Positions 1-6,257 of a DNA stretch of 8,630 nt are shown piece by piece. The notes under the pieces are model-generated. The model did not search any database and had not been told where the DNA came from. It was given only the letters and a program-made list of their open reading frames with translations. Made by a program: the position numbers and the translations under genes. This DNA comes from Pseudomonadota bacterium (GTDB taxonomy: Bacteria > Desulfobacterota > JADFVX01). Location of the stretch: contig JADFVM010000259.1 of assembly GCA_015222555.1 (NCBI GenBank), forward strand, positions 1 to 8,630, given 5' to 3'. Every line of letters begins with the position of its first letter. Position 1 is the stretch's first letter.

Positions 1-575
1 CTGCCCTTCCCCATACAACGACCACAGGTTCTGCTCAGCATAAAGAAGCCCTGTTGTACTCTGACCTGACCGCTGCCCTGACATTCCCGGCAAGTACTTA
101 CCTTTCTATTATTCGCACCCGTCCCGTTACAGGGTTCACACTTTTTTGATGTGGGAAATTTAATGGATTTTTCCGCACCAAAGGCGGCTTCTTTAAAGGA
201 AACTTCCAGGTTATAGCGAAGGTCGTCCCCTCTTTGAACGCCTCTCCTCTGCCGTGCGCCTCCCCCCCCGAAGAAAACCCCGAAAACACCCTCAAAGACA
301 TCACTGAAATTATCTCCAAAGCCTGCATCACGAAAGCCACTAGAGCCCTCAGCCCCCATGGTATGGCCAAACTGGTCATAGGTCGCACGTTTTTGGGGGT
401 CACTGAGCACCTCATTTGCCTCACTTGCCTCTTTAAATTTCACCTCTAACGATTTATCTCCCTGAGTCTTATCGGGGTGATATTTAATGGCCAGTTTTCT
501 ATAAGCTTTCTTTATCTCTGTGTCAGTTGCGTTTTTATGCACGCCAAGGACTTCGTAATAGTCTCTCTTAGCCAA
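1..575 (-). CDS. dnaJ: Chaperone protein DnaJ (Hsp40), 3' end cut by window
   Basis: DnaJ is the J-domain co-chaperone that stimulates DnaK ATPase and delivers unfolded clients to it in the cytoplasm. The 191 visible residues begin AKRDYYEVLGV and include the HPD motif at residues 33-35, essential for DnaK stimulation. The J-domain ends near DPQKRATYDQFG (59-70). A Gly/Phe-rich stretch follows (about 80-106). The zinc-binding region then begins with CxxCxGxG repeats at C146/C149, C162/C165 and C184/C187; the fourth repeat and the C-terminal substrate-binding domains lie beyond the window. I chose a TTG start at 575: an in-frame TGA lies seven codons upstream, no ATG or GTG lies between, and GAGAAGGG sits 9 nt before it. 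The next ATG is at codon 73, after the J-domain. The G/F region is encoded over a G8 run (262-269), and the frame is intact through it. The gene follows dnaK by 187 bp and is probably cotranscribed with it. Confidence 0.96.
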   Translation of the reverse strand, partial: MAKRDYYEVLGVHKNATDTEIKKAYRKLAIKYHPDKTQGDKSLEVKFKEASEANEVLSDPQKRATYDQFGHTMGAEGSSGFRDAGFGDNFSDVFEGVFGVFFGGGGARQRRGVQRGDDLRYNLEVSFKEAAFGAEKSIKFPTSKKCEPCNGTGANNRKVSTCRECQGSGQVRVQQGFFMLSRTCGRCMGKG

Positions 576-584
576 TTTATTGAT

Positions 585-592
585 CCCTTCTC
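585..592 (-). promoter_or_regulatory. Ribosome binding site of dnaJ (supports TTG start)
   Basis: GAGAAGGG on the minus strand lies 9 nt upstream of the proposed TTG start of dnaJ. It is the only purine-rich Shine-Dalgarno-like stretch near the start of the J-domain and decides for TTG as initiation codon. It begins one base after the foot of a long hairpin (594-630). Confidence 0.7.
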
Positions 593-593
593 A

Positions 594-630
594 AACTAAT
601 TAAGCCCAGATGTCTGGGCTTAATTTAGTT
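594..630 (-). promoter_or_regulatory. Long hairpin directly upstream of dnaJ
   Basis: Bases 594-609 pair with 614-630 to give a 16-bp stem with a single bulged base (T626) and a 4-nt loop. The core is the GC-rich CCCAG/CTGGG, with AT-rich pairs below. On the minus strand it lies after dnaK and ends one base before the dnaJ Shine-Dalgarno. The sequence after the stem is only moderately T-rich and no clean U-tract follows, so it may be a leaky terminator, an RNA-processing or stability hairpin setting the DnaK:DnaJ ratio, or a structure that helps keep the dnaJ ribosome site open. The structure is seen; its role is inferred. Confidence 0.6.
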
Positions 631-688
631 CATTTTATAGATTTATGAAAAAGTGCTGATCCTACAAGGCTGAAATCATTAAATGCAT

Positions 689-724
689 AGGAAAAGTCCT
701 CAATAGTTTAAAGGACATTTTCCT
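689..724 (-). promoter_or_regulatory. Second dnaK-dnaJ intergenic hairpin
   Basis: Bases 689-700 pair with 712-724 (12 bp, one bulged A at 717) around an 11-nt loop, about 40 bp after the dnaK stop codon. A further small stem, CTTTC/GAAAG at 745-758, lies right behind the stop. None has a U-tract, so these are more likely 3'-end protection or processing structures than intrinsic terminators. Apart from these stems and the 594-630 hairpin, I see nothing coding in the 187-bp gap. Confidence 0.45.
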
Positions 725-762
725 GCTCAAAAAGGATTAACCTTCTTTCAAGCGAAAGTCTT

Positions 763-2676
763 TCAGTCTTTCTTTTCTTCCTTGACTTCTTCAAATTCCG
801 CATCAACAACATCATCCTTCTTTTCTCCTGCCTCAGCGCTTTCTCCCTGAGCACCCTCCGCATTCTGGCTGGCCGCCTCGGCATACATCGTTTCTGCCAG
901 CTTATGCGAAGCCTGTCCAAGCTCTTCTGTGCTCTTCTTTATTTCCTCAGTGTCTGTGCCTTCCATGGCCTTCTTGACTTTTTCTAAGCCCTCTTCGATA
1001 TTTTTCTTCGTCTCATCATCTACCTTATCGCCATACTCTTTAAGGGACTTCTCCGTCGAATAAACAAGAGTGTCGGCCTGGTTCCTGGCTTCAACAAGTT
1101 CTTTCCGACTCTTGTCTTCATCTGCATGTGCATCAGCATCCTTTACCATCCGATCAATCTCTTCTTCCGAAAGACCGCTTGATGCCGTAATTTTAATAGA
1201 CTGTTCCTTACCGGTGCCAAGGTCCTTGGCTGACACATGAAGAATTCCATTGGCGTCTATATCAAAGGCGACCTCTACCTGAGGAACACCCCTTGGCGCC
1301 GGAGGGATACCCACAAGCTCAAAACGGCCGATCGTTTTGTTATCGGGCGACATTTCCCTTTCACCCTGAAGGACATGAATAGAAACGGCTGGCTGGTTAT
1401 CGGCTGCAGTAGAAAAAACCTGGCTCTTCTTGGTAGGAATCGTTGTATTCTTTTCAATGAGCTTTGTCATGACGCTGCCAAGCGTTTCTATTCCGAGAGA
1501 AAGAGGTGTTACATCCAGAAGAAGAACATCTTTCACATCTCCTCTTAAGACTCCGCCCTGAATTGCGGCGCCAACGGCAACCACCTCGTCAGGATTGACG
1601 CCTTTGTTAGGCTCCTTACCAAATATCTTTTTCACCCTTTCCTGTACGGAAGGCATCCTTGTCATACCTCCCACAAGAATGACTTCGTCCAGATCGGAAG
1701 CACTCAGGCCGGCATCCTTAAGGGCTGTTTTACATGGACCTTCGAGCTTGTCAACGAGATCTGACACAAGAGATTCAAGCTTGGCCCTGCTAAGCTTAAT
1801 ATTCAGGTGCTTAGGCCCGGATTGATCAGCAGTAATAAAGGGCAGATTAATATCCGTCTCCATTGAAGAGGAAAGCTCGATCTTCGCCTTTTCAGCCCCT
1901 TCCTTAAGCCTTTGAAGTGCCATCTTGTCACTTCTCAGATCAACACCCTGGTCCTTTTTAAACTCATCAGCCAGATAATCGATGATGAGCTGATCAAAAT
2001 CTTCTCCACCCAGGAAGGTGTCACCATTGGTTGATTTCACCTCAAAAACACCATCACCCAACTCAAGGACAGAGATATCAAAGGTGCCACCACCAAGGTC
2101 AAAGACACCGATCTTTTGATCTTTCTTGTCGGCAAGACCATAGGCAAGCGCTGCAGCCGTTGGCTCATTAATGATACGTAGCACGTTTAACCCTGCAATT
2201 TTTCCGGCATCCTTTGTCGCCTGCCTCTGGCTGTCATTGAAATAGGCCGGCACGGTAACAACGGCATCTGTCACCTCTTCTCCCAGATAATCCTCAGCCG
2301 TTTTCTTCATCTTTTGAAGTATCATTGCCGAGATTTCAGAAGGTGAATAGTCTTTGTCTCTCACATTAACCCATGCATCGCCATTCTTTGCTTCAACGAT
2401 CTTATAGGGCGAGATTTCAATGTCCTTCTTCACCTCTTTACTTTTAAACTTCCGTCCAATAAGCCTCTTGACGGCAAATATAGTATGCTCAGGATTAGTA
2501 ACAGCCTGTCGTTTTGCAATCTGCCCGGCCAGTCTTTCTCCACTTTCCGTTATTGCTACCATGGAAGGTGTTGTTCTTCCGCCTTCTGAATTAACAATTA
2601 CCTTGGGCTCTCCTCCTTCCATAATGGCGACGCAGGAGTTGGTTGTTCCCAGGTCTATTCCGATAATTTTACTCAT
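763..2676 (-). CDS. dnaK: Chaperone protein DnaK (Hsp70)
   Basis: DnaK is the ATP-driven Hsp70 chaperone of the cytoplasm that binds exposed hydrophobic segments together with DnaJ and GrpE. The 637 residues match the normal family length. Visible in order are the phosphate loop IDLGTTNS (7-14), K70, the catalytic-region EPTAAALAYG (171-180), the second phosphate loop DLGGGTFD (193-200), the interdomain linker VLLLDVTPL (384-392), the substrate-binding beta domain and helical lid, and the conserved acidic tail ending AEFEEVKEEKKD. The segment around residues 75-102 holds the insertion typical of Gram-negative DnaK. The ATG start is supported by GAGGAG 7 nt upstream. It lies 33 bp after grpE, which suggests cotranscription from the hrcA promoter. 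No key residue is missing. Confidence 0.99.
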   Translation of the reverse strand: MSKIIGIDLGTTNSCVAIMEGGEPKVIVNSEGGRTTPSMVAITESGERLAGQIAKRQAVTNPEHTIFAVKRLIGRKFKSKEVKKDIEISPYKIVEAKNGDAWVNVRDKDYSPSEISAMILQKMKKTAEDYLGEEVTDAVVTVPAYFNDSQRQATKDAGKIAGLNVLRIINEPTAAALAYGLADKKDQKIGVFDLGGGTFDISVLELGDGVFEVKSTNGDTFLGGEDFDQLIIDYLADEFKKDQGVDLRSDKMALQRLKEGAEKAKIELSSSMETDINLPFITADQSGPKHLNIKLSRAKLESLVSDLVDKLEGPCKTALKDAGLSASDLDEVILVGGMTRMPSVQERVKKIFGKEPNKGVNPDEVVAVGAAIQGGVLRGDVKDVLLLDVTPLSLGIETLGSVMTKLIEKNTTIPTKKSQVFSTAADNQPAVSIHVLQGEREMSPDNKTIGRFELVGIPPAPRGVPQVEVAFDIDANGILHVSAKDLGTGKEQSIKITASSGLSEEEIDRMVKDADAHADEDKSRKELVEARNQADTLVYSTEKSLKEYGDKVDDETKKNIEEGLEKVKKAMEGTDTEEIKKSTEELGQASHKLAETMYAEAASQNAEGAQGESAEAGEKKDDVVDAEFEEVKEEKKD

Positions 2677-2709
2677 TTAAATTCTCCTCTTTTATTTACA
2701 GTATTATTT

Positions 2710-3345
2710 TTATTTATTTTCTGGCGACTTTGAAACGACAACCATGGCAGGTCGTATGAGCCGCGTATTCAGCATGTAACCTTTTTGAAACTCACTGACG
2801 ATGACATTCGGTTCATGATCCGCGCTTTCTATCTGTTGAACAGCCTCATGTTTTTCAGGATTAAAAGTTTCCCCAACAGATGCAACCGGTGTAACTCCAA
2901 TTTTTTCAAGGGTCTGCCCGAAGAGATTAAGCGTCATTTCCACACCTTCCAGGAAAGCCCCCGACTCACCAGCTTCTTTCGCATGAGTAACTGCCCTTTC
3001 AAGATTATCTACAATGGGAAGCAGCTCTTTCACAACCTTTTCATTGGAGTATCTAGCAAAATCTTCCTTCTCACGAATCATTCGTTTTTTAAAATTTTCA
3101 GTCTCCGCATGGACCCTCAGGTTATGTTCCTTAAGTTCGTCCCTTTCTTTTTCAAGCGCTTCAAGGGCGGTCTTCAAAGCTTCCAGCTCCTTCTCTTTCC
3201 CCTTTCTTGAAAAAGCTTTCTTTTTGGCATCGCTTTTCTTCTTTGGGGGCCCTTGCAACTCTGCAGTCTCAGAGGTCTTTATTTTTTTCTCACCACCCTG
3301 TTCTTCCTTGCGGTCTTCTTCAGTCTCAATTTTAATTTCAGCCAA
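2710..3345 (-). CDS. grpE: Nucleotide exchange factor GrpE
   Basis: GrpE releases ADP from DnaK and so resets the chaperone cycle; it acts as a cytoplasmic dimer and thermosensor. The 211-residue product has a charged, Lys/Glu-rich, probably disordered N-terminus (1-50). A long coiled-coil helix follows, beginning around ELEALKTALEALEKE (53-67) and running past NFKKRM (84-89). The C-terminal beta-wing carries the family signature: FNPEKHEAV (161-169) and EFQKGYMLNTRLIRPA (185-200). The start is TTG at 3345, immediately after the hrcA TAA stop, with GGGAGG 5 nt upstream. The first internal ATG is at residue 89, inside the coiled coil, so it cannot be the start of a working protein. The zero-base junction suggests translational coupling to hrcA. 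Confidence 0.98.
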   Translation of the reverse strand: MAEIKIETEEDRKEEQGGEKKIKTSETAELQGPPKKKSDAKKKAFSRKGKEKELEALKTALEALEKERDELKEHNLRVHAETENFKKRMIREKEDFARYSNEKVVKELLPIVDNLERAVTHAKEAGESGAFLEGVEMTLNLFGQTLEKIGVTPVASVGETFNPEKHEAVQQIESADHEPNVIVSEFQKGYMLNTRLIRPAMVVVSKSPENK

Positions 3346-4377
3346 TTAAGCCTCCCTGATAATTCTGTTTATAGTGTCACCGGTATATTCAACGATGGGA
3401 ATGACCATGGAGTAATCCATCCGGGTAGGCCCGATCACTCCAATGCAGCCTAAAGGCCTGCCTTCTGCACCATAGGGATAGGTTATTAAACTCATTCCTT
3501 CCATCTCCTTAATGCCTATTTCATCACCAATATAAATATTTAAGCCCTCAGCCCTAATACTTTCATCCAGCAGTTTAAGAAGAATGCTCTTCTCTTCAAA
3601 GGCAGAAAAGATTCTCTTCATACTCTCAATATCAGCAAACTCAGGCTGGTTCAGAAAATTGGTCGCGCCTTCCATGTAAAATCCTGCCGCTCCCTGATCT
3701 TTCATCATTTCTTTGCCAAACTTAAGAGCCTTGGATAGCAATTTGTTGTATAAGGCTTTCTCTTCTTTCATCTCCCGAAAGATCTTTTCCTTGACTTTAT
3801 CAATAGATAAACCTTCAAGGAGTGTGTTGAGATAGTTATTGATTTTTTCCAGTTCACCTGTTTTGAGATCTTCTTCTATTTCAAATGTTTTATTAATAAC
3901 CACACCGGTTTGTGAAACCATGATAGCTATCAATCTTTTACTGCCAATGGGTACAAACCTGATATGCTTAAAGATAATATTACTGACGCGGGGTTTCATA
4001 ACGATGCCGGCCTGATGAGATAAAACAGAAAGTAATTTTGAACTCGCCATAAGTGAATCATTAATCCCCTTTTTCCAGGAGATCTTCTCTTCAATAGAAG
4101 CCCTCAAGCCTTTTGAAAGGCCTTTCATCTGAAGCAGGCTGTTAATGTAATACCGGTACGCCTTTTCGGTAGGGACCCTGCCTGCAGAGGTGTGAGGATG
4201 CATTAAATAACCCGCTTCTTCCAATCCTGACATCACCTGCCTGATCGATGCAGAGCTTAAATCAACACCTTTTTTTTTTGATACCTTTGCAGAACTTACC
4301 GGCTCGGCATCGACAATAAAATCATTTATTATTGTCCCCAATATCAGCCTTGTTCTTTCAGAAAGATTTTCTATCAT
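3346..4377 (-). CDS. hrcA: Heat-inducible transcription repressor HrcA
   Basis: HrcA is the repressor of class I heat-shock genes; it binds CIRCE operators when kept folded by GroEL. The 343-residue length is normal. An N-terminal winged helix-turn-helix (about 1-80) opens LSERTRLILGTIINDFI and holds the family landmark HPHTSAGRVPT (60-70). A GAF-like dimerisation domain and a C-terminal region ending VEYTGDTINRIIREA follow. The segment SSASIRQVMSGLEEAGYL (41-58) departs from the usual SSATIRNxMADLE consensus (Q47, S50-G51). The ATG start has no evident Shine-Dalgarno; the 20 bases before it are AT-rich, and an in-frame TAA lies six codons upstream. Codons 33-36 contain an A10 run (4270-4279). 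It heads the chaperone cluster behind its own promoter. No CIRCE is visible near it, so autoregulation here is doubtful and its targets may lie elsewhere, for example at groESL. Confidence 0.97.
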   Translation of the reverse strand: MIENLSERTRLILGTIINDFIVDAEPVSSAKVSKKKGVDLSSASIRQVMSGLEEAGYLMHPHTSAGRVPTEKAYRYYINSLLQMKGLSKGLRASIEEKISWKKGINDSLMASSKLLSVLSHQAGIVMKPRVSNIIFKHIRFVPIGSKRLIAIMVSQTGVVINKTFEIEEDLKTGELEKINNYLNTLLEGLSIDKVKEKIFREMKEEKALYNKLLSKALKFGKEMMKDQGAAGFYMEGATNFLNQPEFADIESMKRIFSAFEEKSILLKLLDESIRAEGLNIYIGDEIGIKEMEGMSLITYPYGAEGRPLGCIGVIGPTRMDYSMVIPIVEYTGDTINRIIREA

Positions 4378-4461
4378 CGCTATAAATAAATTTTAATAAA
4401 AGTGTTTCCTGCGGGATGAACCCTCTTTAAAGATTGTACATATTGTTTGATTTGTAAATTT

Positions 4462-4490
4462 AAAATAACAACGCCCCCTGCCTTTGTCAA
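4462..4490 (-). promoter_or_regulatory. Sigma-70-like promoter of the hrcA operon
   Basis: On the minus strand a perfect TTGACA (-35, 4490-4485) is followed after exactly 17 bp by TATTTT (-10, 4467-4462; four of six bases match TATAAT). The predicted start is near 4455, giving a leader of about 78 nt before the hrcA ATG. The sequence CTTGACA also resembles a sigma-32 -35 box, but no CCCCAT-like -10 follows, so a housekeeping promoter is the better reading. No CIRCE inverted repeat (TTAGCACTC-N9-GAGTGCTAA) overlaps it. Confidence 0.6.
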
Positions 4491-4522
4491 GGTGCACAGG
4501 TGGATTTATTTAGACAATTATT

Positions 4523-4645
4523 AAAGAGGGGGATCTTCGTATACTTAAGGGAAAACAGGTGATTTTATATACCGAAATATGAGTAGTTAAAATGCTTTAC
4601 CAAGCGCCGAGCAACTGATGCAATAAACAGAAGATCCATCTCTTT
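4523..4645. repeat. Segment bounded by 16-bp imperfect inverted repeats
   Basis: AAAGAGGGGGATCTTC (4523-4538) and the reverse complement of 4630-4645 (AAAGAGATGGATCTTC) match at 14 of 16 positions and face each other across 91 bases. The interior contains no open frame of note and is not itself palindromic. No clear target-site duplication is visible in the flanks. It could be a small MITE-like remnant or a chance inverted repeat; a single copy cannot decide. Confidence 0.35.
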
Positions 4646-4677
4646 TATCTATCATCAGGGACAATTTCAGAGTATAA

Positions 4678-4711
4678 AAAAGCCCTCTCTTAATTTCAGG
4701 AGAGGGCTTTT
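4678..4711 (-). terminator. Intrinsic terminator after the zinc-ribbon gene
   Basis: A perfect 12-bp stem (4678-4689 with 4700-4711) with core GCCCTCTC/GAGAGGGC and a 10-nt loop is followed on the minus strand by a run of six T. It lies about 90 bp after the stop of the zinc-ribbon gene and insulates that gene from hrcA. The plus strand also has four T after the stem, but no plus-strand gene feeds it. Confidence 0.85.
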
Positions 4712-4803
4712 CAGAAATCGACTTTTCAGAAAACTAAACTTTATATTTTACCAGGCGCTCATTATAATTGAAGTTTCAACATTTTAACAAAAATGATGAG
4801 AGC

Positions 4804-5100
4804 CTACTTGTTGCCCCAGAAATTGTCAAACCAGGTTCTCGCCTTTTCTTCGTTTGTCAAGGTGTCCAGCTCTCCATCATCAAGCCAGATACCTTTGCAG
4901 GAGGGACATTTATCTATTTTAACACCGTGAAAATCCTCTTCCACCAGTTTATCACCACACTTGGGACAACGGCACTTGAAATGTTTTTCAAACTCCTCTC
5001 TTTCTACCTCTTTATGCTTCTTTTCCAGGCATTCCTTGTCCTTTTTCTTGAAATACTGTCCCTCTTTTGCCTTTTCCATGTCATCCCAGGCGTTCGTCAT
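4804..5100 (-). CDS. Small zinc-ribbon protein (zf-TFIIB-like), function unknown
   Basis: A 98-residue, highly charged soluble protein. The N-terminal 42 residues are rich in Lys and Glu and probably helical. A zinc ribbon follows, with CPKC (45-48) and CPSC (65-68) ligands, then GIWLDDGEL (70-78), the hallmark of the zf-TFIIB domain family in which the second knuckle is followed by a Gly-x-Trp-x-Asp segment. No signal peptide or membrane segment is present. The ATG is supported by GGGAGGAG close upstream. It lies 135 bp after oppF with its own possible promoter, and a strong terminator follows, so it may be a monocistronic unit. Proteins of this family are widespread and mostly uncharacterised; a nucleic-acid or protein-binding role is only a guess. 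Confidence 0.9.
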   Translation of the reverse strand: MTNAWDDMEKAKEGQYFKKKDKECLEKKHKEVEREEFEKHFKCRCPKCGDKLVEEDFHGVKIDKCPSCKGIWLDDGELDTLTNEEKARTWFDNFWGNK

Positions 5101-5166
5101 TTGGCTCCTCCCAATAATTCCTGATTCTCATCAGGCTTGTATTTTCTCCATCTGTTTGTACGACAG

Positions 5167-5172
5167 ATTATA
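5167..5172 (-). promoter_or_regulatory. Possible -10 box for the zinc-ribbon gene
   Basis: A perfect TATAAT lies on the minus strand about 67 bp before the zinc-ribbon start codon, in an AT-rich stretch. No good -35 hexamer stands at 16-18 bp, so it is either a weak or activator-dependent promoter, or chance. A small stem CCTGA/TCAGG (5120-5135) lies in the would-be leader. Confidence 0.35.
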
Positions 5173-5235
5173 GAAATTTATTTTACAAAAAGAATCACCT
5201 ATTAGCAACTCTTTTAGTTGTCTTCATTCTTAAAT

Positions 5236-6195
5236 TCAGGCCAAATGACATGAGGCCTTCTGTCCATTTTCGATCTCTCTTAGCAATGGTTCTTCATGAA
5301 GACATCGTTCTATGGCGACGGGGCACCTTGTATGAAATGCACAGCCGCCGGGGGGAGAGATTGGACTCGGTATGTCACCCTTTAAAACTATCCGCTCCTT
5401 TTTCGCCTCCAGTTCCGGAACAGGAATAACTGACAAAAGCGCTTGAGTGTAGGGATGACGTGGGCTGTCATAGAGTTTTTTACTTTCCCCGATTTCAACA
5501 ATCTTTCCGAGATACATAACTGCCACCCTGTCACTGATATACTCAACGACTCTCAGATCATGGGCAATAAATAAGTAGGTCAGGTTAAACTTGTCCTGAA
5601 GGTCCTTCATAAGGTTGATAATTTGAGCCTGAATAGATACATCTAGGGCCGATATCGGCTCATCGGCCACAATAAACTCAGGTTCAACGGCCAACGCCCG
5701 TGCAAGGCCTATGCGCTGGCGCTGTCCTCCACTAAACTCGTGGGGAAATCGCTTAAGTGCATCTTCCCCCATTCCGACAGAATTAAGAAGTTCAACGATG
5801 CGCTCACGTACCTTGCCTTCCGCCAGAGAATGAATGGCAAGGGGCTCCCCAATAATACTGTCCACTCGCATTCTTGGATTGAGAGACGAAAAAGGATCCT
5901 GGAAAACAATCTGCATCTCCTTTCTTTTCGCCCTCAGTTCATAATCACTTAATGAGAGGAGGCTCTTTTCTTTAAAATAGATCTCCCCCTCAGTGGGCTC
6001 TATAAGCCTGAGAATCGATTTACCCAGCGTCGACTTACCACAACCTGACTCACCCACAAGCCCCAGAGTTTCACCCTTATAAATCGTCAGGTCCACACCA
6101 TCCACCGCCCTAACAACAGAGAACCTTTTGGCCAGCCTTCCCTTTTTAACGGGAAAGTAGGTTTTTAAGTTTTTGATTCTTAGTAATTCTTCCAT
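5236..6195 (-). CDS. Oligopeptide/dipeptide ABC transporter ATP-binding protein (OppF/DppF type)
   Basis: This is the ATPase subunit that powers peptide import through an Opp/Dpp permease on the inner face of the cytoplasmic membrane. At 319 residues the length is normal. It shows Walker A GESGCGKST (48-56), Q-loop Q99 in FQDPFSSLNPR, signature FSGGQRQR (154-161), Walker B FIVADEP (174-180), D-loop SALD (182-185) and switch H212. The C-terminal oligopeptide-transporter domain (about 232-319) carries C285, C291, C298 and C317, the spacing linked to an iron-sulfur cluster in some Dpp/Opp ATPases. The VRAVDGVDL start and RHPYTQALL region fit OppF/DppF rather than OppD. The ATG at 6195 has no Shine-Dalgarno, and a hairpin stands just upstream. 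No oppA, B, C or D gene lies beside it, so its partners must be elsewhere. I could not separate OppF from DppF. Confidence 0.95.
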   Translation of the reverse strand: MEELLRIKNLKTYFPVKKGRLAKRFSVVRAVDGVDLTIYKGETLGLVGESGCGKSTLGKSILRLIEPTEGEIYFKEKSLLSLSDYELRAKRKEMQIVFQDPFSSLNPRMRVDSIIGEPLAIHSLAEGKVRERIVELLNSVGMGEDALKRFPHEFSGGQRQRIGLARALAVEPEFIVADEPISALDVSIQAQIINLMKDLQDKFNLTYLFIAHDLRVVEYISDRVAVMYLGKIVEIGESKKLYDSPRHPYTQALLSVIPVPELEAKKERIVLKGDIPSPISPPGGCAFHTRCPVAIERCLHEEPLLREIENGQKASCHLA

Positions 6196-6208
6196 GGTTT
6201 ACAAATAA

Positions 6209-6238
6209 AAATAGAGGACTCTCAGGAATCCTCTATTT
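6209..6238 (-). terminator. Hairpin with U-rich tail between the PLP-enzyme gene and oppF
   Basis: AAATAGAGGA (minus strand) pairs perfectly with TCCTCTATTT around a 10-nt loop and is followed by TTATTT, as in an intrinsic terminator for the upstream PLP-enzyme gene. It lies about 160 bp after that gene's stop but only 13 bp before the oppF ATG, leaving no room for a promoter or ribosome site between. It may therefore be an attenuator or leader hairpin of oppF instead. Confidence 0.55.
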
Positions 6239-6257
6239 ATTTAATCTTTCAAAACTC

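Larger units (their letters stand above)
4378..4803. other. Intergenic region between zinc-ribbon gene and hrcA
   Basis: These 426 bases have no plausible gene on either strand. They hold, in minus-strand order, an 11-bp perfect direct repeat CTTTTCAGAAA (4722-4732 and 4707-4717, the latter in the terminator arm), the terminator hairpin (4678-4711), a segment bounded by 16-bp imperfect inverted repeats (4523-4645), the hrcA promoter (4462-4490) and an AT-rich hrcA leader. Confidence 0.7.

Noticed and set aside
262..269. G8 run in dnaJ as a possible frameshift
   Set aside because: The frame before (J-domain, G/F) and after (zinc repeats) is the same, so the sequence as given is intact. It could be slippage-prone but is shorter than typical slippage tracts.
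98..424. Minus-strand open frame within dnaJ
   Set aside because: It runs in another frame of dnaJ, whose J-domain and zinc motifs read cleanly without frameshift.
626..720. Separate promoter for dnaJ in the dnaK-dnaJ gap
   Set aside because: TTGAGG-N17-AATGAT is the best pair but matches only four of six bases in each box and overlaps the hairpin arm.
708..920. Arg/Lys-rich minus-strand open frame overlapping the dnaK 3' end
   Set aside because: It is the out-of-frame reading of the Lys/Glu/Ala-rich DnaK tail; nothing supports a separate protein.
1699..1707. AGCACTC inside dnaK as a CIRCE half-site
   Set aside because: No GAGTGCTAA partner follows at the needed spacing, and the site is deep inside coding sequence.
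3014..3349. Long open frames on the plus strand opposite grpE, dnaK, the PLP gene and thrC
   Set aside because: They are antisense shadows of well-recognised genes and show no family motifs.
4707..4732. Direct repeat CTTTTCAGAAA twice beside the terminator
   Set aside because: It is short, AT-rich and partly formed by the terminator tail; likely a local duplication with no visible role.
5206..5220. CAACT/AGTTG stem after oppF as a terminator
   Set aside because: The stem is five AT-rich pairs and the T-rich stretch begins too far downstream.
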